The translations under genes were made by a program, and so were the position numbers. This document shows positions 1 through 8,216 of a stretch of 40,264 nucleotides of DNA, piece by piece. The stretch is taken from positions 47,330-87,593 of the forward strand of contig NZ_MQTS01000244.1 of the NCBI RefSeq assembly GCF_020532825.1. The letters run 5' to 3'. Numbering within the stretch: position 1 is the stretch's first letter; each line of letters opens with the position of its first letter. The DNA comes from Arthrobacter sp. SO3 (GTDB taxonomy: Bacteria; Actinomycetota; Actinomycetes; Actinomycetales; Micrococcaceae). The notes below the pieces were generated by a model. It saw nothing but the letters and a program-made list of their open reading frames with translations. It was not told where the DNA came from and did not search any database.

Positions 1-302
1 TCGCGGCCGTCCTCGGTAATCCGTTCCGGGCCCCACGGCGGCATCCACACCCAGTTGAGGCGCCATTCGTCGACGACCCCGTCCAGGGCTTTGCCGACCT
101 GCTCCTCGATCACATCGGTGAGCGGGCAGGCGGCCGTGGTGAGCGTCATGTCGATCAGCAGGGCGCCGTCCTCGTCTGAGTACTTCAGCCCGTAGAGCAG
201 CCCCAGGTCAACGATGTTCACGCCCAGTTCGGGGTCGATCACATCCTTGAGTGCCTCTTCGACATCCTCGAGGCCCGTGCGGGCCACATTGAGTTCGGTC
301 AT
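1..302 (-). CDS. sufT: SufT-type metal-sulfur cluster assembly factor (3' end cut by window)
   Basis: This is a MIP18/DUF59-family (PaaD-like) protein, a small cytoplasmic factor that helps mature or deliver Fe-S clusters. Only the first 100 residues are in the window; the stop lies beyond position 1. The start (MTELNVARTG) is followed by the family core: a DPELGVNIVDLGLLY segment near residues 23-37 and a TTAACPLTD segment near 54-62 whose Cys is the family's conserved cysteine. The start is the ATG at 300-302, 13 nt after the sufC stop, so it is almost certainly the promoter-distal gene of the suf operon. In Streptomyces and Mycobacterium the cysteine desulfurase sufS and scaffold sufU normally sit between sufC and this gene; here they do not. 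Family assignment is secure; the exact role of SufT is less settled. Confidence 0.9.
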   Translation of the reverse strand, partial: MTELNVARTGLEDVEEALKDVIDPELGVNIVDLGLLYGLKYSDEDGALLIDMTLTTAACPLTDVIEEQVGKALDGVVDEWRLNWVWMPPWGPERITEDGR

Positions 303-315
303 GGTGAAGTCCTAA

Positions 316-1113
316 CTAGGCCTGTGCTGCGGCGGAAGCTGCAGCGATGGTGGCTGCCCCGGCGCCGGTGGCGTAGCGGTCGTAGCCTTCTTCTTCGAGA
401 CGGTCCGCGAGCTCCGGGCCGCCTTCTTCAACAACCTGGCCATCAACGAACACGTGGACGAACTCCGGCTTGATGTAGCGCAGGATCCGGGTGTAGTGGG
501 TGATGAGCAGGGTGCCCATGTTGCCTTCGGCGTGGGCGCGGTTGACGCCCTCGGAGACAACCTTGAGTGCGTCGACGTCGAGGCCGGAGTCGGTCTCGTC
601 CAGGATGGCGAACTTCGGCTTGAAGAGCTCCAGCTGGAGGATCTCGACGCGCTTCTTCTCGCCGCCGGAGAAACCCTCGTTGACGTTGCGCTGGGTGAAG
701 TCGGCGTCGATGCGCAGCTGGGCCATGGCGGCCTTGACGTCCTTGGTCCACGTGCGCAGCTTGGGTGCTTCGCCGTCGATGGCCGTCTTGGCGGTCCGCA
801 GGAAGTTCGTCATGCTGACGCCGGGAACCTCGACGGGGTACTGCATGGCGAGGAACAGGCCGGCGCGGGCACGCTCGTCGACGGTCATCGCGAGGACGTC
901 CTCGCCGTCGAGGGTAATGGTGCCGGAGGTGACGTTGTAGCGGGGGTGCCCGGCGATGGTGGACGCCAGGGTGGACTTGCCGGAACCGTTCGGTCCCATG
1001 ATGGCGTGCGTCTCGCCCGTCCTGATGGTCAGGCTGACGCCCTTCAGGATTTCCTTGGTGCCCTGCTCGGTGTCAATGCTGACGTGCAGGTCCTTGATCT
1101 CAAGAGTAGACAT
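316..1113 (-). CDS. sufC: Fe-S cluster assembly ATPase SufC
   Basis: SufC is the cytoplasmic ABC-type ATPase of the SufBCD scaffold, where ATP hydrolysis drives conformational change during cluster assembly. The 265-residue protein shows a Walker A (GPNGSGKST, residues 40-48), the SufC form of the ABC signature (FSGGEKKR) and a Walker B with DETDSGLD. E. coli SufC is about 248 residues; the excess here is an Ala-rich tail (GAGAATIAAASAAAQA). I chose the ATG at 1111-1113 over an in-frame upstream start because GGAGAA sits 8 nt before it and MSTLEIKDLHV is the usual N-terminus. It follows the Rieske gene by 99 nt and precedes sufT by 13 nt. Confidence 0.97.
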   Translation of the reverse strand: MSTLEIKDLHVSIDTEQGTKEILKGVSLTIRTGETHAIMGPNGSGKSTLASTIAGHPRYNVTSGTITLDGEDVLAMTVDERARAGLFLAMQYPVEVPGVSMTNFLRTAKTAIDGEAPKLRTWTKDVKAAMAQLRIDADFTQRNVNEGFSGGEKKRVEILQLELFKPKFAILDETDSGLDVDALKVVSEGVNRAHAEGNMGTLLITHYTRILRYIKPEFVHVFVDGQVVEEGGPELADRLEEEGYDRYATGAGAATIAAASAAAQA

Positions 1114-1212
1114 GTGTCTTGTTCTCCTCTGCACCGTGCCCTCCGGCACGGTGCGGTTTCTGGTCGATAAGTTTTCTAAGACTGGCCGCTGGCTGCTGTG
1201 GTGCCTGCGCAG

Positions 1213-1572
1213 TCAGCTGAAGTTCGGAGCCTCGGCGCCGTTCAGGACGTTGGTGAAGTCCACGTAGACCTCGTCATCCAGGACGGTCACCGCAAAGACG
1301 GGAACAGGGTCATAGGCGGGCAGTTGCAGCGGCTCGCCGCTGCGCAGGTCGAACTGGGACCCGTGGCCCCAGCACTCGATCTTGCAGCCTTCCACCTCTC
1401 CTTCGGAGAGGGAGATGTCCGCGTGCGAGCAGGTGTCGCCGATGGCGTGGATTTCGCCCATCGAGTCCTTGACGATCGCGACGGGGTAGTCGTCGATCAG
1501 GATCCGCAGCGCCTGCTTGAGCTGGATTTCGCTGGCTTTGCAGACCAGCTCGCCCTTTGGCTGTTCAGTCAT
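1213..1572 (-). CDS. Rieske [2Fe-2S] ferredoxin in the suf operon
   Basis: A 119-residue Rieske-type ferredoxin, like the small ferredoxin components of non-heme iron oxygenases. The cluster ligands are visible as CSH (C-x-H) near residue 48 and CWGH (C-x2-H) near residue 67, about 18 residues apart, which is the Rieske arrangement. It has no signal peptide or membrane segment, so it should be soluble and cytoplasmic. It lies between sufD (31 nt upstream) and sufC. The same placement is known in Streptomyces suf operons, so the position is an actinobacterial trait rather than a local insertion. A plausible job is electron supply for cluster assembly, but that is inference; no oxygenase subunit is nearby. 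Confidence 0.93.
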   Translation of the reverse strand: MTEQPKGELVCKASEIQLKQALRILIDDYPVAIVKDSMGEIHAIGDTCSHADISLSEGEVEGCKIECWGHGSQFDLRSGEPLQLPAYDPVPVFAVTVLDDEVYVDFTNVLNGAEAPNFS

Positions 1573-1603
1573 TGGTGGTTTCCGTGTTCTCTGGTGCTGC
1601 GCA

Positions 1604-2890
1604 CTAGTGGTTCGTTGCCGCGAGTTCGCGTTCGACGGCGGCCGTGAGGCGCTCTTCGATGGCCGGGACCTTGATCTGCTGGATGATCTCGTTCAGGAAG
1701 CCGCGGACCACCAGACGGCGGGCCACCTCTTCCGGAATGCCGCGGGCCATCAGGTAGAACAGGTGCTGGTCATCGAAGCGCCCGGTGGCGCTGGCGTGGC
1801 CGGCTCCGGCGATCAGGCCGGTCTCGATTTCCAGGTTAGGCACGGAGTCCGCGCGGGCGCCGTCGGTGAGGACCAGGTTGCGGTTGGCCTCGTACGTGTC
1901 GGTGCCTTCTGCTTCCTTGCGGATCAGAACGTCGCCCACCCAGACGGTGTGCGCGTTGCGGCCCTGCAGGGCGCCCTTGTACAGGACGTTGGACTTGCAG
2001 TTGGCGACCGAGTGGTCCACGAAGAGGCGCTGCTCCAGGTGCTGGCCGGCGTCGGCGAAGTACAGCCCGAACATTTCCACTTCGGCGCCCGGGCCGGTGA
2101 AGCGTGCCGACGGGGTGACGCGCACGAGGTCGCCGCCTAGGCTGACGACAATGTGCTTGAACTTGGCGTCGCGGCCCAGCTTGGCCTGCTGCGAGGAGGC
2201 GTGCACGGCGTCGTCGTTCCATTCCTGGAGCGAGATGACGGTCAGCTGCGCGCCGTCCTCCACGAGGATCTCGATGTTTTCCGCCACAACGGCGGTGCCC
2301 TGGTGGTCCAGGACCACAACGGACTTGGAGAACTTCTCCGCGACGATCACAACATGCTGTGCGGAGGCTTCGGTGCCCCGGCCGGTCAGCAGGACGCTGA
2401 CCTCGCCGTCGACCTGGACCTCGGCCGGGACCGTAATGACGGTGGCCTCGGTGAAGTTCTCCCAGGCGTTCGCGGAGACGCGGTCTTCGGGGATGGCGGC
2501 CGAGCCGATCCGGCGGTCGTCACGGCCGACGGTCTCCACGGTGACGCTGTCCGGAGCAGTGACGCTCACGGACGGGGCGGCGCCGTTGAGGACCTCGGTG
2601 TGCAGGCCGCGGAGGCGCTTGAGCGGCGTGAACCGCCAGTCCTCCTCCATGCCGGTCAGCGGCTTGAAGTCCGCCAGCTTGTAGGACGTCAGGCGCCCGG
2701 CGCGTGAGCTGTCCGGGATGCCGACGCCGCCGCCGTGCGAGTGCCGCTTCACGGCCTCGCCGGCCAGCGGGGACTTGGACGCCGCGGCATTGACCGGTGA
2801 AAGGCTTTCGCCTTCCTCCGTGAAGCCGTTGATGAACGGCTGGGCGGAGGGCGCGCCGATGCGGGCCTTTTCAGTAGTGATGTCAGTCAT
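1604..2890 (-). CDS. sufD: Fe-S cluster assembly protein SufD
   Basis: SufD is the SufB paralogue that, with SufB and SufC, forms the SufBC2D scaffold on which nascent Fe-S clusters are built. The 428-residue protein has a variable N-terminal part with a His/Gly stretch (HSHGGG) and the conserved C-terminal beta-helix. The segment GHASATGRFDDQHLFYLMARGI carries the conserved His corresponding to the functional His360 of E. coli SufD, by motif alignment from memory. Its ATG (2888-2890) overlaps the sufB stop by one base (TAATG), indicating translational coupling. Length is normal for actinobacterial SufD. Confidence 0.96.
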   Translation of the reverse strand: MTDITTEKARIGAPSAQPFINGFTEEGESLSPVNAAASKSPLAGEAVKRHSHGGGVGIPDSSRAGRLTSYKLADFKPLTGMEEDWRFTPLKRLRGLHTEVLNGAAPSVSVTAPDSVTVETVGRDDRRIGSAAIPEDRVSANAWENFTEATVITVPAEVQVDGEVSVLLTGRGTEASAQHVVIVAEKFSKSVVVLDHQGTAVVAENIEILVEDGAQLTVISLQEWNDDAVHASSQQAKLGRDAKFKHIVVSLGGDLVRVTPSARFTGPGAEVEMFGLYFADAGQHLEQRLFVDHSVANCKSNVLYKGALQGRNAHTVWVGDVLIRKEAEGTDTYEANRNLVLTDGARADSVPNLEIETGLIAGAGHASATGRFDDQHLFYLMARGIPEEVARRLVVRGFLNEIIQQIKVPAIEERLTAAVERELAATNH

Positions 2891-4353
2891 TAACCGACCG
2901 ATCCTTCCATCTGCAGTTCAATCAGTCGGTTCAGCTCGAGGGCGTATTCCATCGGCAGCTCACGGGCAATCGGCTCGATGAAGCCGCGCACGATCATTGC
3001 CATGGCCTCGTCTTCGCGCATGCCGCGGGACATCAGGTAGAACAGCTGCTCTTCGCTGACGCGCGAGACCGTGGCCTCGTGCCCCATCGTGACGTCATCC
3101 TCGCGGATGTCGATGTACGGGTAGGTGTCCGAGCGGCTGATGGTGTCCACCAGGAGCGCGTCACAGCGGACCGTGTTGGCGGAGTGCTTGGCGCCTTCAC
3201 GGACCTGGACCAGGCCGCGGTAGGCGGCACGGCCGCCGCCGCGGGCCACGGACTTGGACACGATCGAGCTCTTGGTGTTCGGCGCGATGTGGACCATCTT
3301 GGAGCCGGTGTCCTGGTGCTGGCCTTCGCCCGCGAACGCGATGGACAGGGTCTCGCCCTTGGCGCCCTCGCCGACGAGGTAGACGGCCGGGTACTTCATG
3401 GTGACCTTGGAGCCGATGTTCCCATCGATCCACTCCATCGTCGCGTTTTCTTCGCAGATGGCGCGCTTGGTGACCAGGTTGTACACGTTGGTGGACCAGT
3501 TCTGGATGGTCGTGTAGCGGACGCGGGCGCCCTTCTTCACGACGATTTCCACCACGGCCGAGTGCAGCGAGTCCGAGGTGTAGATCGGTGCGGTGCAGCC
3601 TTCGATGTAGTGGACGTAGGAGTCCTCGTCCGCGATGATCAGCGTGCGCTCGAACTGGCCCATGTTTTCCGTGTTGATGCGGAAGTAGGCCTGCAGCGGG
3701 ATGTCGACGTGGACGCCCTTGGGCACGTACACGAAGGAGCCGCCGGACCACACGGCCGTGTTCAGCGAAGCGAACTTGTTATCGCCCACCGGGATGATGG
3801 TGCCGAAGTACTCCTGGAAGATCTCCGGGTGCTCGCGCAGCGCGGTGTCCGTGTCCAGGAAGATGACGCCCTGCTGTTCCAGGTCCTCGCGGATCTGGTG
3901 GTAGACAACCTCGGACTCGTACTGGGCCGCGACACCGGAGACGAGGCGGCTGCGCTCGGCTTCCGGGATGCCCAGCTTCTCGTAGGTGTTCCGGATGTCC
4001 TCGGGGAGGTCTTCCCAGGTGTTGGCCTGCTTTTCGGTGGACCGCACGAAGTACTTGATGTTGTCGAAGTCGATGCCGGAGAGGTCAGCGCCCCAGGTCG
4101 GCATGGGCTTGCGGTCGAAGTACTTCAGGCCCTTGAGGCGCAGGTCCAGCATCCATTCCGGCTCGCTCTTCTTCGCCGAAATGTCGCGGACGACGTCCTC
4201 GTTGATGCCACGGCGGGCGTTGGCGCCGACGTCGTTCTTGTCGGACCAGCCGTACTCATAGGTTCCGATTCCGTGGAGCTCGGGATTCTTTTCCAGAATC
4301 TCCGAGATCACAGTGGATTCAGCAACCTTCTTCTCTGATAGTTGGTCCGTCAT
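2890..4353 (-). CDS. sufB: Fe-S cluster scaffold protein SufB
   Basis: SufB is the scaffold subunit that receives sulfur and assembles the cluster with SufC and SufD. At 487 residues it is close to E. coli SufB (495) and contains no intein, unlike M. tuberculosis SufB. The VRCDALLVD motif carries the Cys equivalent to the essential E. coli Cys405, followed by the conserved [10 protein letters not shown] and FYLMSRGM segments. I use the ATG at 4351-4353, which overlaps the sufR stop as TGATG; a GTG one codon upstream is possible. An AAAGG sequence just upstream can serve as ribosome binding site. Tight overlaps on both sides place it second in a sufR-led operon. Confidence 0.97.
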   Translation of the reverse strand: MTDQLSEKKVAESTVISEILEKNPELHGIGTYEYGWSDKNDVGANARRGINEDVVRDISAKKSEPEWMLDLRLKGLKYFDRKPMPTWGADLSGIDFDNIKYFVRSTEKQANTWEDLPEDIRNTYEKLGIPEAERSRLVSGVAAQYESEVVYHQIREDLEQQGVIFLDTDTALREHPEIFQEYFGTIIPVGDNKFASLNTAVWSGGSFVYVPKGVHVDIPLQAYFRINTENMGQFERTLIIADEDSYVHYIEGCTAPIYTSDSLHSAVVEIVVKKGARVRYTTIQNWSTNVYNLVTKRAICEENATMEWIDGNIGSKVTMKYPAVYLVGEGAKGETLSIAFAGEGQHQDTGSKMVHIAPNTKSSIVSKSVARGGGRAAYRGLVQVREGAKHSANTVRCDALLVDTISRSDTYPYIDIREDDVTMGHEATVSRVSEEQLFYLMSRGMREDEAMAMIVRGFIEPIARELPMEYALELNRLIELQMEGSVG

Positions 4354-5216
4354 CACGGCCTTTCTTGCAGATGGTTGGATACTTCGTCCAGGTTGCCCGG
4401 GGTGGTTGCGGGGCTGTGAGGCCCCCTGGCCGCCGGACGGCCTGTAGGTATGTGGGTGGTGCAGACATGGCCGCCGCGTGCCAGCGTGGAGAGCCGGCGG
4501 ACGTCGACGCCGACGAGCCGGGAGAACACGTCCGTCTCGACGTCGCAGAACACCGGGAACTGCGCGGCGAGCTGCTGGATGGGGCAGTGTCCCTGGCAGA
4601 GCTGGACGCTGGAGAGCGCCGCCGGCAGGGGCGCCCTGGCTTCGATCGACGCCGTGGAGGCCACGAAGCCGTCCCGGCTCAGCGCCTCCGACAGCGCCTG
4701 CGCCCGGGCGGTGATATCCGGGCCGGCGGCGTCGATCTCCGGCGCGTAGCGGCGTTCCATCGCGCCGAAGCGTTCGACGGCGAACTGCCGCACGGCTTCG
4801 GGGCCGGCGATTTCACCGAGGCGCTGCAGCGCGAGGGTGGCGATGTCCAGGTAGTCGTTTCCGAGGCTGGACTGGCCCTGGGAACTGAGGACATAACGGC
4901 GGGCGGGACGCCCTGCGCCGGCGCCGGCACGGGCTGCCCGCTTGACCTCGATGACCCCGTTACGGGAAAGGTGGTCCAGGTGGCGGCGGACGGCGGCCGG
5001 CGTGAAGCCCAGCAGATCGCCGAGTTCCGCGGCGCTGATGGGACCGTGTTCCAGCACCGCGTTCAGCACGCGGTCCCGGGTGCGCTCCTCGGCGTCGGCT
5101 GCCGGGAACGCGGTTGCCGCCTGGGCTGCAACGGATCCCGCCGGCCCGGACACGGCGTCAGACGCCGCGCGTGAGCGACCGCGCCCGGCAAGGGCGACAG
5201 AAATGGAGGGTCTCAT
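4353..5216 (-). CDS. sufR: SufR, Fe-S-sensing repressor of the suf operon
   Basis: A DeoR/ArsR-like winged-helix regulator of 287 residues. The N-terminal half has a helix-turn-helix ([24 protein letters not shown]). The C-terminal half has four cysteines spaced C-x3-C-x12-C-x27-C (LCQGHC, FCDVE, HVCTTH), the pattern of actinobacterial SufR. From the family, these bind an Fe-S cluster, and holo-SufR represses suf so that the operon is released when clusters are scarce. It is the first gene of the operon. The start is either the ATG at 5214-5216 (used here) or a GTG at 5223-5225; neither has a Shine-Dalgarno sequence. The second start would lie inside the palindrome proposed as operator. Confidence 0.93.
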   Translation of the reverse strand: MRPSISVALAGRGRSRAASDAVSGPAGSVAAQAATAFPAADAEERTRDRVLNAVLEHGPISAAELGDLLGFTPAAVRRHLDHLSRNGVIEVKRAARAGAGAGRPARRYVLSSQGQSSLGNDYLDIATLALQRLGEIAGPEAVRQFAVERFGAMERRYAPEIDAAGPDITARAQALSEALSRDGFVASTASIEARAPLPAALSSVQLCQGHCPIQQLAAQFPVFCDVETDVFSRLVGVDVRRLSTLARGGHVCTTHIPTGRPAARGPHSPATTPGNLDEVSNHLQERP

Positions 5217-5223
5217 GGAATAC

Positions 5224-5241
5224 ACAACACAATGATGTCGT
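5224..5241. promoter_or_regulatory. candidate SufR operator/promoter region
   Basis: An imperfect inverted repeat, ACAACAC-AATG-ATGTCGT (5 of 7 positions symmetric), lies immediately before sufR. On the minus strand it overlaps a weak promoter-like pair, TTACTG - 16 nt - TACGAC, so a bound repressor would cover the -10 and the transcript start. Autoregulation by SufR is established for the family; that this dyad is the site is inferred. Confidence 0.4.
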
Positions 5242-5361
5242 AATTTAGTCCCCCGATCCAGTAAGGCATGGCTATCCCCCGTTACCCGGTGGGCGGGGCC
5301 GCCGCGGACAGCCCCCGGGCCGCCGTCGGCCGCCGGCCGGATCGGGACGTACTACTTCCCG

Positions 5362-5367
5362 TAGAAT
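5362..5367 (+). promoter_or_regulatory. -10 element TAGAAT for the ABC-ctaA operon
   Basis: TAGAAT is a good actinobacterial -10 hexamer and sits 3 nt before a GTG and 6 nt before a second GTG of the ABC ATPase gene. A transcript starting about 7 nt after the hexamer would begin at the second GTG (5374), giving a leaderless mRNA. No clear -35 is visible. Confidence 0.5.
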
Positions 5368-5370
5368 GCT

Positions 5371-6342
5371 GTGGTGCGATCTCCCGAATCCCCCGTCCTG
5401 TCCATCAGCGGGCTAGTCAAGGATGTTGGTCCACTGCCCACCCTCGACGGCAAAATGCTGCGGGTGGTCAGCGGGCTTTCCCTCGTCGCCGAACCCGGCC
5501 AGGTTACGGCCCTGCTCGGAGCCAACGGCGCCGGCAAGACCACCACCATCGAATGCGCCCAGGGACTGCAGAAACGCACCCACGGCAGCATCAGCCTGCT
5601 GGGCGAGGACCCGGACACCGCCGGGGCAGCACTGCGCGCCCGCGTCGGGGTGATGCTGCAGGATGGCGGGCTGCCGCCGTCGGCCCGGCCCATCCCCCTG
5701 CTCAAGCACATTGCCGGCATGTACGCGGACCCCTGGCCGGTCGGGGAGCTCATCGAACGCCTCGGCATCGACAGCTTCAGCCGGACCTCCGTGCGGCGGC
5801 TCTCCGGCGGGCAGAAGCAGCGGCTCGCGCTGGCGGCCGCCCTCGTGGGCAACCCCGAGGTGCTCTTCCTGGACGAGCCGAGCGCCGGACTGGACCCGCA
5901 GTCGCGCCAACTCGTGTTCGAGCTCATCTCCGAACTGCGGAACCGCGGGATGGGGATCATCCTCACCACGCACCTGATGGATGACGCCCAGCGCCTCGCC
6001 GACTACGTGTACATCATCGACGCCGGCCGCAATGTCGCCGAGGGGACGGTCGCGCAGCTCCTGCAGCACCCCCTGCCGCCGGACGCCGGGGAACAGCACA
6101 TCCGCACCCTGCTGTTCGAGACCGAACCCGGCCTGGACTTCACCGGGGTGCTGCCCGACGGCGTCGACGTCACCGAAGCCCGGGCCGGCAGCTACGCCGC
6201 CACCGGCGCGCTGACCGCCGCTGACCTCGCGGCGATCACCGCGTGGTGGGCCGCCCGGGGAATCATGCCCCGCTCGCTGAGCCTTGAAGCCCGCAGTCTT
6301 GAGGACGTCTTCCTCGACATCTCCGGAAGGGAGATCCGATGA
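5371..6342 (+). CDS. ABC transporter ATP-binding protein upstream of ctaA
   Basis: A DrrA/CcmA-type ABC ATPase of 323 residues (322 from the second GTG). It has Walker A LGANGAGKTTT, signature LSGGQKQRLALA and Walker B LFLDEPSAGLD, followed by the H-loop region (TTHLMDDAQRLAD). The C-terminal ~90 residues form the extension usual for ATPases that pair with ABC-2 type permeases. Its stop overlaps the permease start by 4 nt (ATGA), so the two form one exporter. The same ATPase-permease-ctaA order is, from memory, conserved next to suf in mycobacteria. Mycobacterial annotations call it an antibiotic transporter, but the substrate is not known; linkage to ctaA hints at heme or cytochrome oxidase biogenesis. 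Confidence 0.9.
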   Translation: MVRSPESPVLSISGLVKDVGPLPTLDGKMLRVVSGLSLVAEPGQVTALLGANGAGKTTTIECAQGLQKRTHGSISLLGEDPDTAGAALRARVGVMLQDGGLPPSARPIPLLKHIAGMYADPWPVGELIERLGIDSFSRTSVRRLSGGQKQRLALAAALVGNPEVLFLDEPSAGLDPQSRQLVFELISELRNRGMGIILTTHLMDDAQRLADYVYIIDAGRNVAEGTVAQLLQHPLPPDAGEQHIRTLLFETEPGLDFTGVLPDGVDVTEARAGSYAATGALTAADLAAITAWWAARGIMPRSLSLEARSLEDVFLDISGREIR

Positions 6343-7148
6343 CCCGCCACAGTGCCGCCCTGGGTAACACGCTGCCCGGCAGCGGCCGGCAGGGCCGCCC
6401 CCTCGGCAGCGCACCGGCACCGCTGCTGCGGCGCATCGTGCTCCAGGGCAAGTACGAGACCATCACCATGCTCCGCAACGGCGAACAGCTGATCCTGGCG
6501 ATTGTGCTGCCGCTGCTGGCCATGGTGGGACTGACGGTGATGCCCCTGCTGGACGGGTTCGGTGCCAGCCGGATCAATGTCGCCGTGCCGGGCATCCTGG
6601 CGCTGTGTGCCATGTCCACCGCGTTCACCGGCCAAGGCATCTCCACCGGTTTTGACCGCCGCTACGGCGTCCTGCGCTTCCTGTCCACCACGCCGCTGGG
6701 CCGCACCGGGCTGATCGCCGGGAAGATCCTCGCGGTCCTCGCCGTGCTGGCCCTGCAGGTGCTGGTGGTCACGGCCGTTGCCCTGGTTCTGGGCTGGCAG
6801 CCGGATCCGCTGGGCTGGGCACCGGGGCTGGCCCTGCTGGTCCTCGGCGCCGCGGCCTTCACCGCACTGGGCCTGCTCGTCGCGGGCACCGTCCGCCCGG
6901 AAGCGACCCTCGCGATCACCAACCTGCTGTGGATCCTGCTGGGCGCCCTCGGCGGGATCGTGATCCCGGCCGAACGGCTGCCCGCCCTGCTGCAGGCGAT
7001 CGTGCACTTACTCCCCTCCGGCGCCCTGGGGCAGGCCCTAAGGGAAGCTTTCCTGGCCGGCAGCGTCAGCCCCGGCCCGGTTCTTGTCCTGCTGCTCTGG
7101 ACGGCGATCGCCGGCGGCGCAGCAACCCGTTGGTTCAAATGGAATTGA
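6339..7148 (+). CDS. ABC-2 type transporter permease
   Basis: A 269-residue integral membrane protein with about six hydrophobic segments, beginning near LILAIVLPLLAMVGLTVM and continuing through ILAVLALQVLVVTAVALVL, GLALLVLGAAAFTALGLLVAG and VLVLLLWTAIAGGA at the C-terminus. The N-terminal ~35 residues are polar and cytoplasmic. It is the membrane partner of the ATPase that it overlaps by 4 nt, with AAGGGAG as ribosome binding site inside the upstream gene. The ctaA start follows its stop by 7 nt, so all three genes should be co-transcribed. The transported substrate cannot be told from sequence. Confidence 0.88.
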   Translation: MTRHSAALGNTLPGSGRQGRPLGSAPAPLLRRIVLQGKYETITMLRNGEQLILAIVLPLLAMVGLTVMPLLDGFGASRINVAVPGILALCAMSTAFTGQGISTGFDRRYGVLRFLSTTPLGRTGLIAGKILAVLAVLALQVLVVTAVALVLGWQPDPLGWAPGLALLVLGAAAFTALGLLVAGTVRPEATLAITNLLWILLGALGGIVIPAERLPALLQAIVHLLPSGALGQALREAFLAGSVSPGPVLVLLLWTAIAGGAATRWFKWN

Positions 7149-7155
7149 GAAAACT

Positions 7156-8100
7156 GTGAGCACGGACTCCCGCCCTCCCCGGACCGTTTCCCGGAACGTC
7201 GCCTGGCTGCCCGTCACCGTCAACAAGACGGTGAAGCGGCTGGCGGTCCTGTCCCTGATCGGACAGACCCTCCTGATCGTCACCGGCGGCGCCGTCCGCC
7301 TCACCGCCTCCGGCCTGGGCTGCCCCACCTGGCCCCGCTGCACGGACTCGTCCCTGGTGAACACCCCGGAAATGGGGATCCACGGCATCATTGAATTCGG
7401 CAACCGCCTGCTGACCTTCGCGCTGGCCGCCGTCGCCGTCGCGATGCTGGTGTACCTGTGGAACCTCCGCAAGGAGCGCCGCGACCTCTTCCTGCTGGCC
7501 CTCGGCCTGCTCGCCAGCATCCCGGCGCAGGCCGTCATCGGCGGCATCACCGTGCTGACCCAGCTGAACCCCTGGGTGGTGGGCCTGCACTTCCTGGTCT
7601 CGATGGCCCTTGTGGTCCTGGCCACCCTGCTGGTCAACCGTGCCTTCGGCCGGGCAGGGAAATTCCGGGTGGCTGAACTTGCCCCCCTGCCGGGCATCGC
7701 GCGCCCGTTGATGAGCGCCGTCGCGCTGTTCTCCGCCGTGGCGGTCTGCCTGGGTGTCGTCGTCACCGGCGCCGGCCCCCACGCGGGTGACGCCGATGCC
7801 CCGCGCAACGACCTGGACTGGGATCTGTTCGCGCACATCCACGCGGTGCCGGCGTACCTGGTGACGGCCGGGGCGCTGCTCGCCGTGTACCTCGTTATCC
7901 GCGGCCGGATTCCGGGCCCGTTCCGCACCGCCGTCCTCATGCTCCTGGGCGTTACGGTACTGCAGGCCGTCATCGGCTTCACGCAGTACTACAACGGCAT
8001 CCCGGCGCTCCTGGTCGCGGCGCACATGCTGGCGGCGGCGCTGCTGATGAGCGCGGCCACCAACGCCGCCGATCTGGCCCGCAGCAGCCCGGTCAAGTAG
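7156..8100 (+). CDS. ctaA: heme A synthase (COX15/CtaA)
   Basis: CtaA oxidises the C8 methyl of heme O to a formyl group, giving heme A for aa3-type cytochrome oxidase, in the cytoplasmic membrane. The 314-residue protein has about eight transmembrane helices in two repeated four-helix halves. Diagnostic pieces are GLGCPTWPRC (the cysteine pair of the first extracellular loop), HGIIEFGNR (heme-ligand His and catalytic Glu), VGLHFLV, HIHAVPAYLV and VAAHMLAAA (further His ligands). I start at the GTG 7156-7158 (VSTDSRPPRT); an in-frame upstream extension would lie within the permease gene. It is convergent with ctaB, the enzyme making its substrate. Confidence 0.96.
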   Translation: MSTDSRPPRTVSRNVAWLPVTVNKTVKRLAVLSLIGQTLLIVTGGAVRLTASGLGCPTWPRCTDSSLVNTPEMGIHGIIEFGNRLLTFALAAVAVAMLVYLWNLRKERRDLFLLALGLLASIPAQAVIGGITVLTQLNPWVVGLHFLVSMALVVLATLLVNRAFGRAGKFRVAELAPLPGIARPLMSAVALFSAVAVCLGVVVTGAGPHAGDADAPRNDLDWDLFAHIHAVPAYLVTAGALLAVYLVIRGRIPGPFRTAVLMLLGVTVLQAVIGFTQYYNGIPALLVAAHMLAAALLMSAATNAADLARSSPVK

Positions 8101-8114
8101 CCCGCCCCCACAAA

Positions 8115-8177
8115 CAACGCGGGGTCACTTACCGCCCATCCGGAAGCTCTGGATGGACCGTAAGTGACCCCGCGTTG
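8115..8177. terminator. composite hairpin between convergent ctaA and ctaB
   Basis: Arms 8115-8132 and 8160-8177 are an exact 18-bp inverted repeat (left arm CAACGCGGGGTCACTTAC). Inside the 27-nt loop is a second stem, CCATCC (8136-8141) with GGATGG (8151-8156). It lies between two convergent stop codons and would form an extended stem on both strands, so it is most simply a bidirectional terminator. There is no T-run on either side. Its length and shape also resemble a REP-like intergenic palindrome. Confidence 0.75.
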
Positions 8178-8216
8178 CTGTATGAATGCGTTGCTGGAGG
8201 TGGGAGGGGGTGGTGC

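Noticed and set aside
2890..4353. Intein in SufB, as in M. tuberculosis
   Set aside because: The 487-residue length matches intein-free SufB and no splicing motifs are present.
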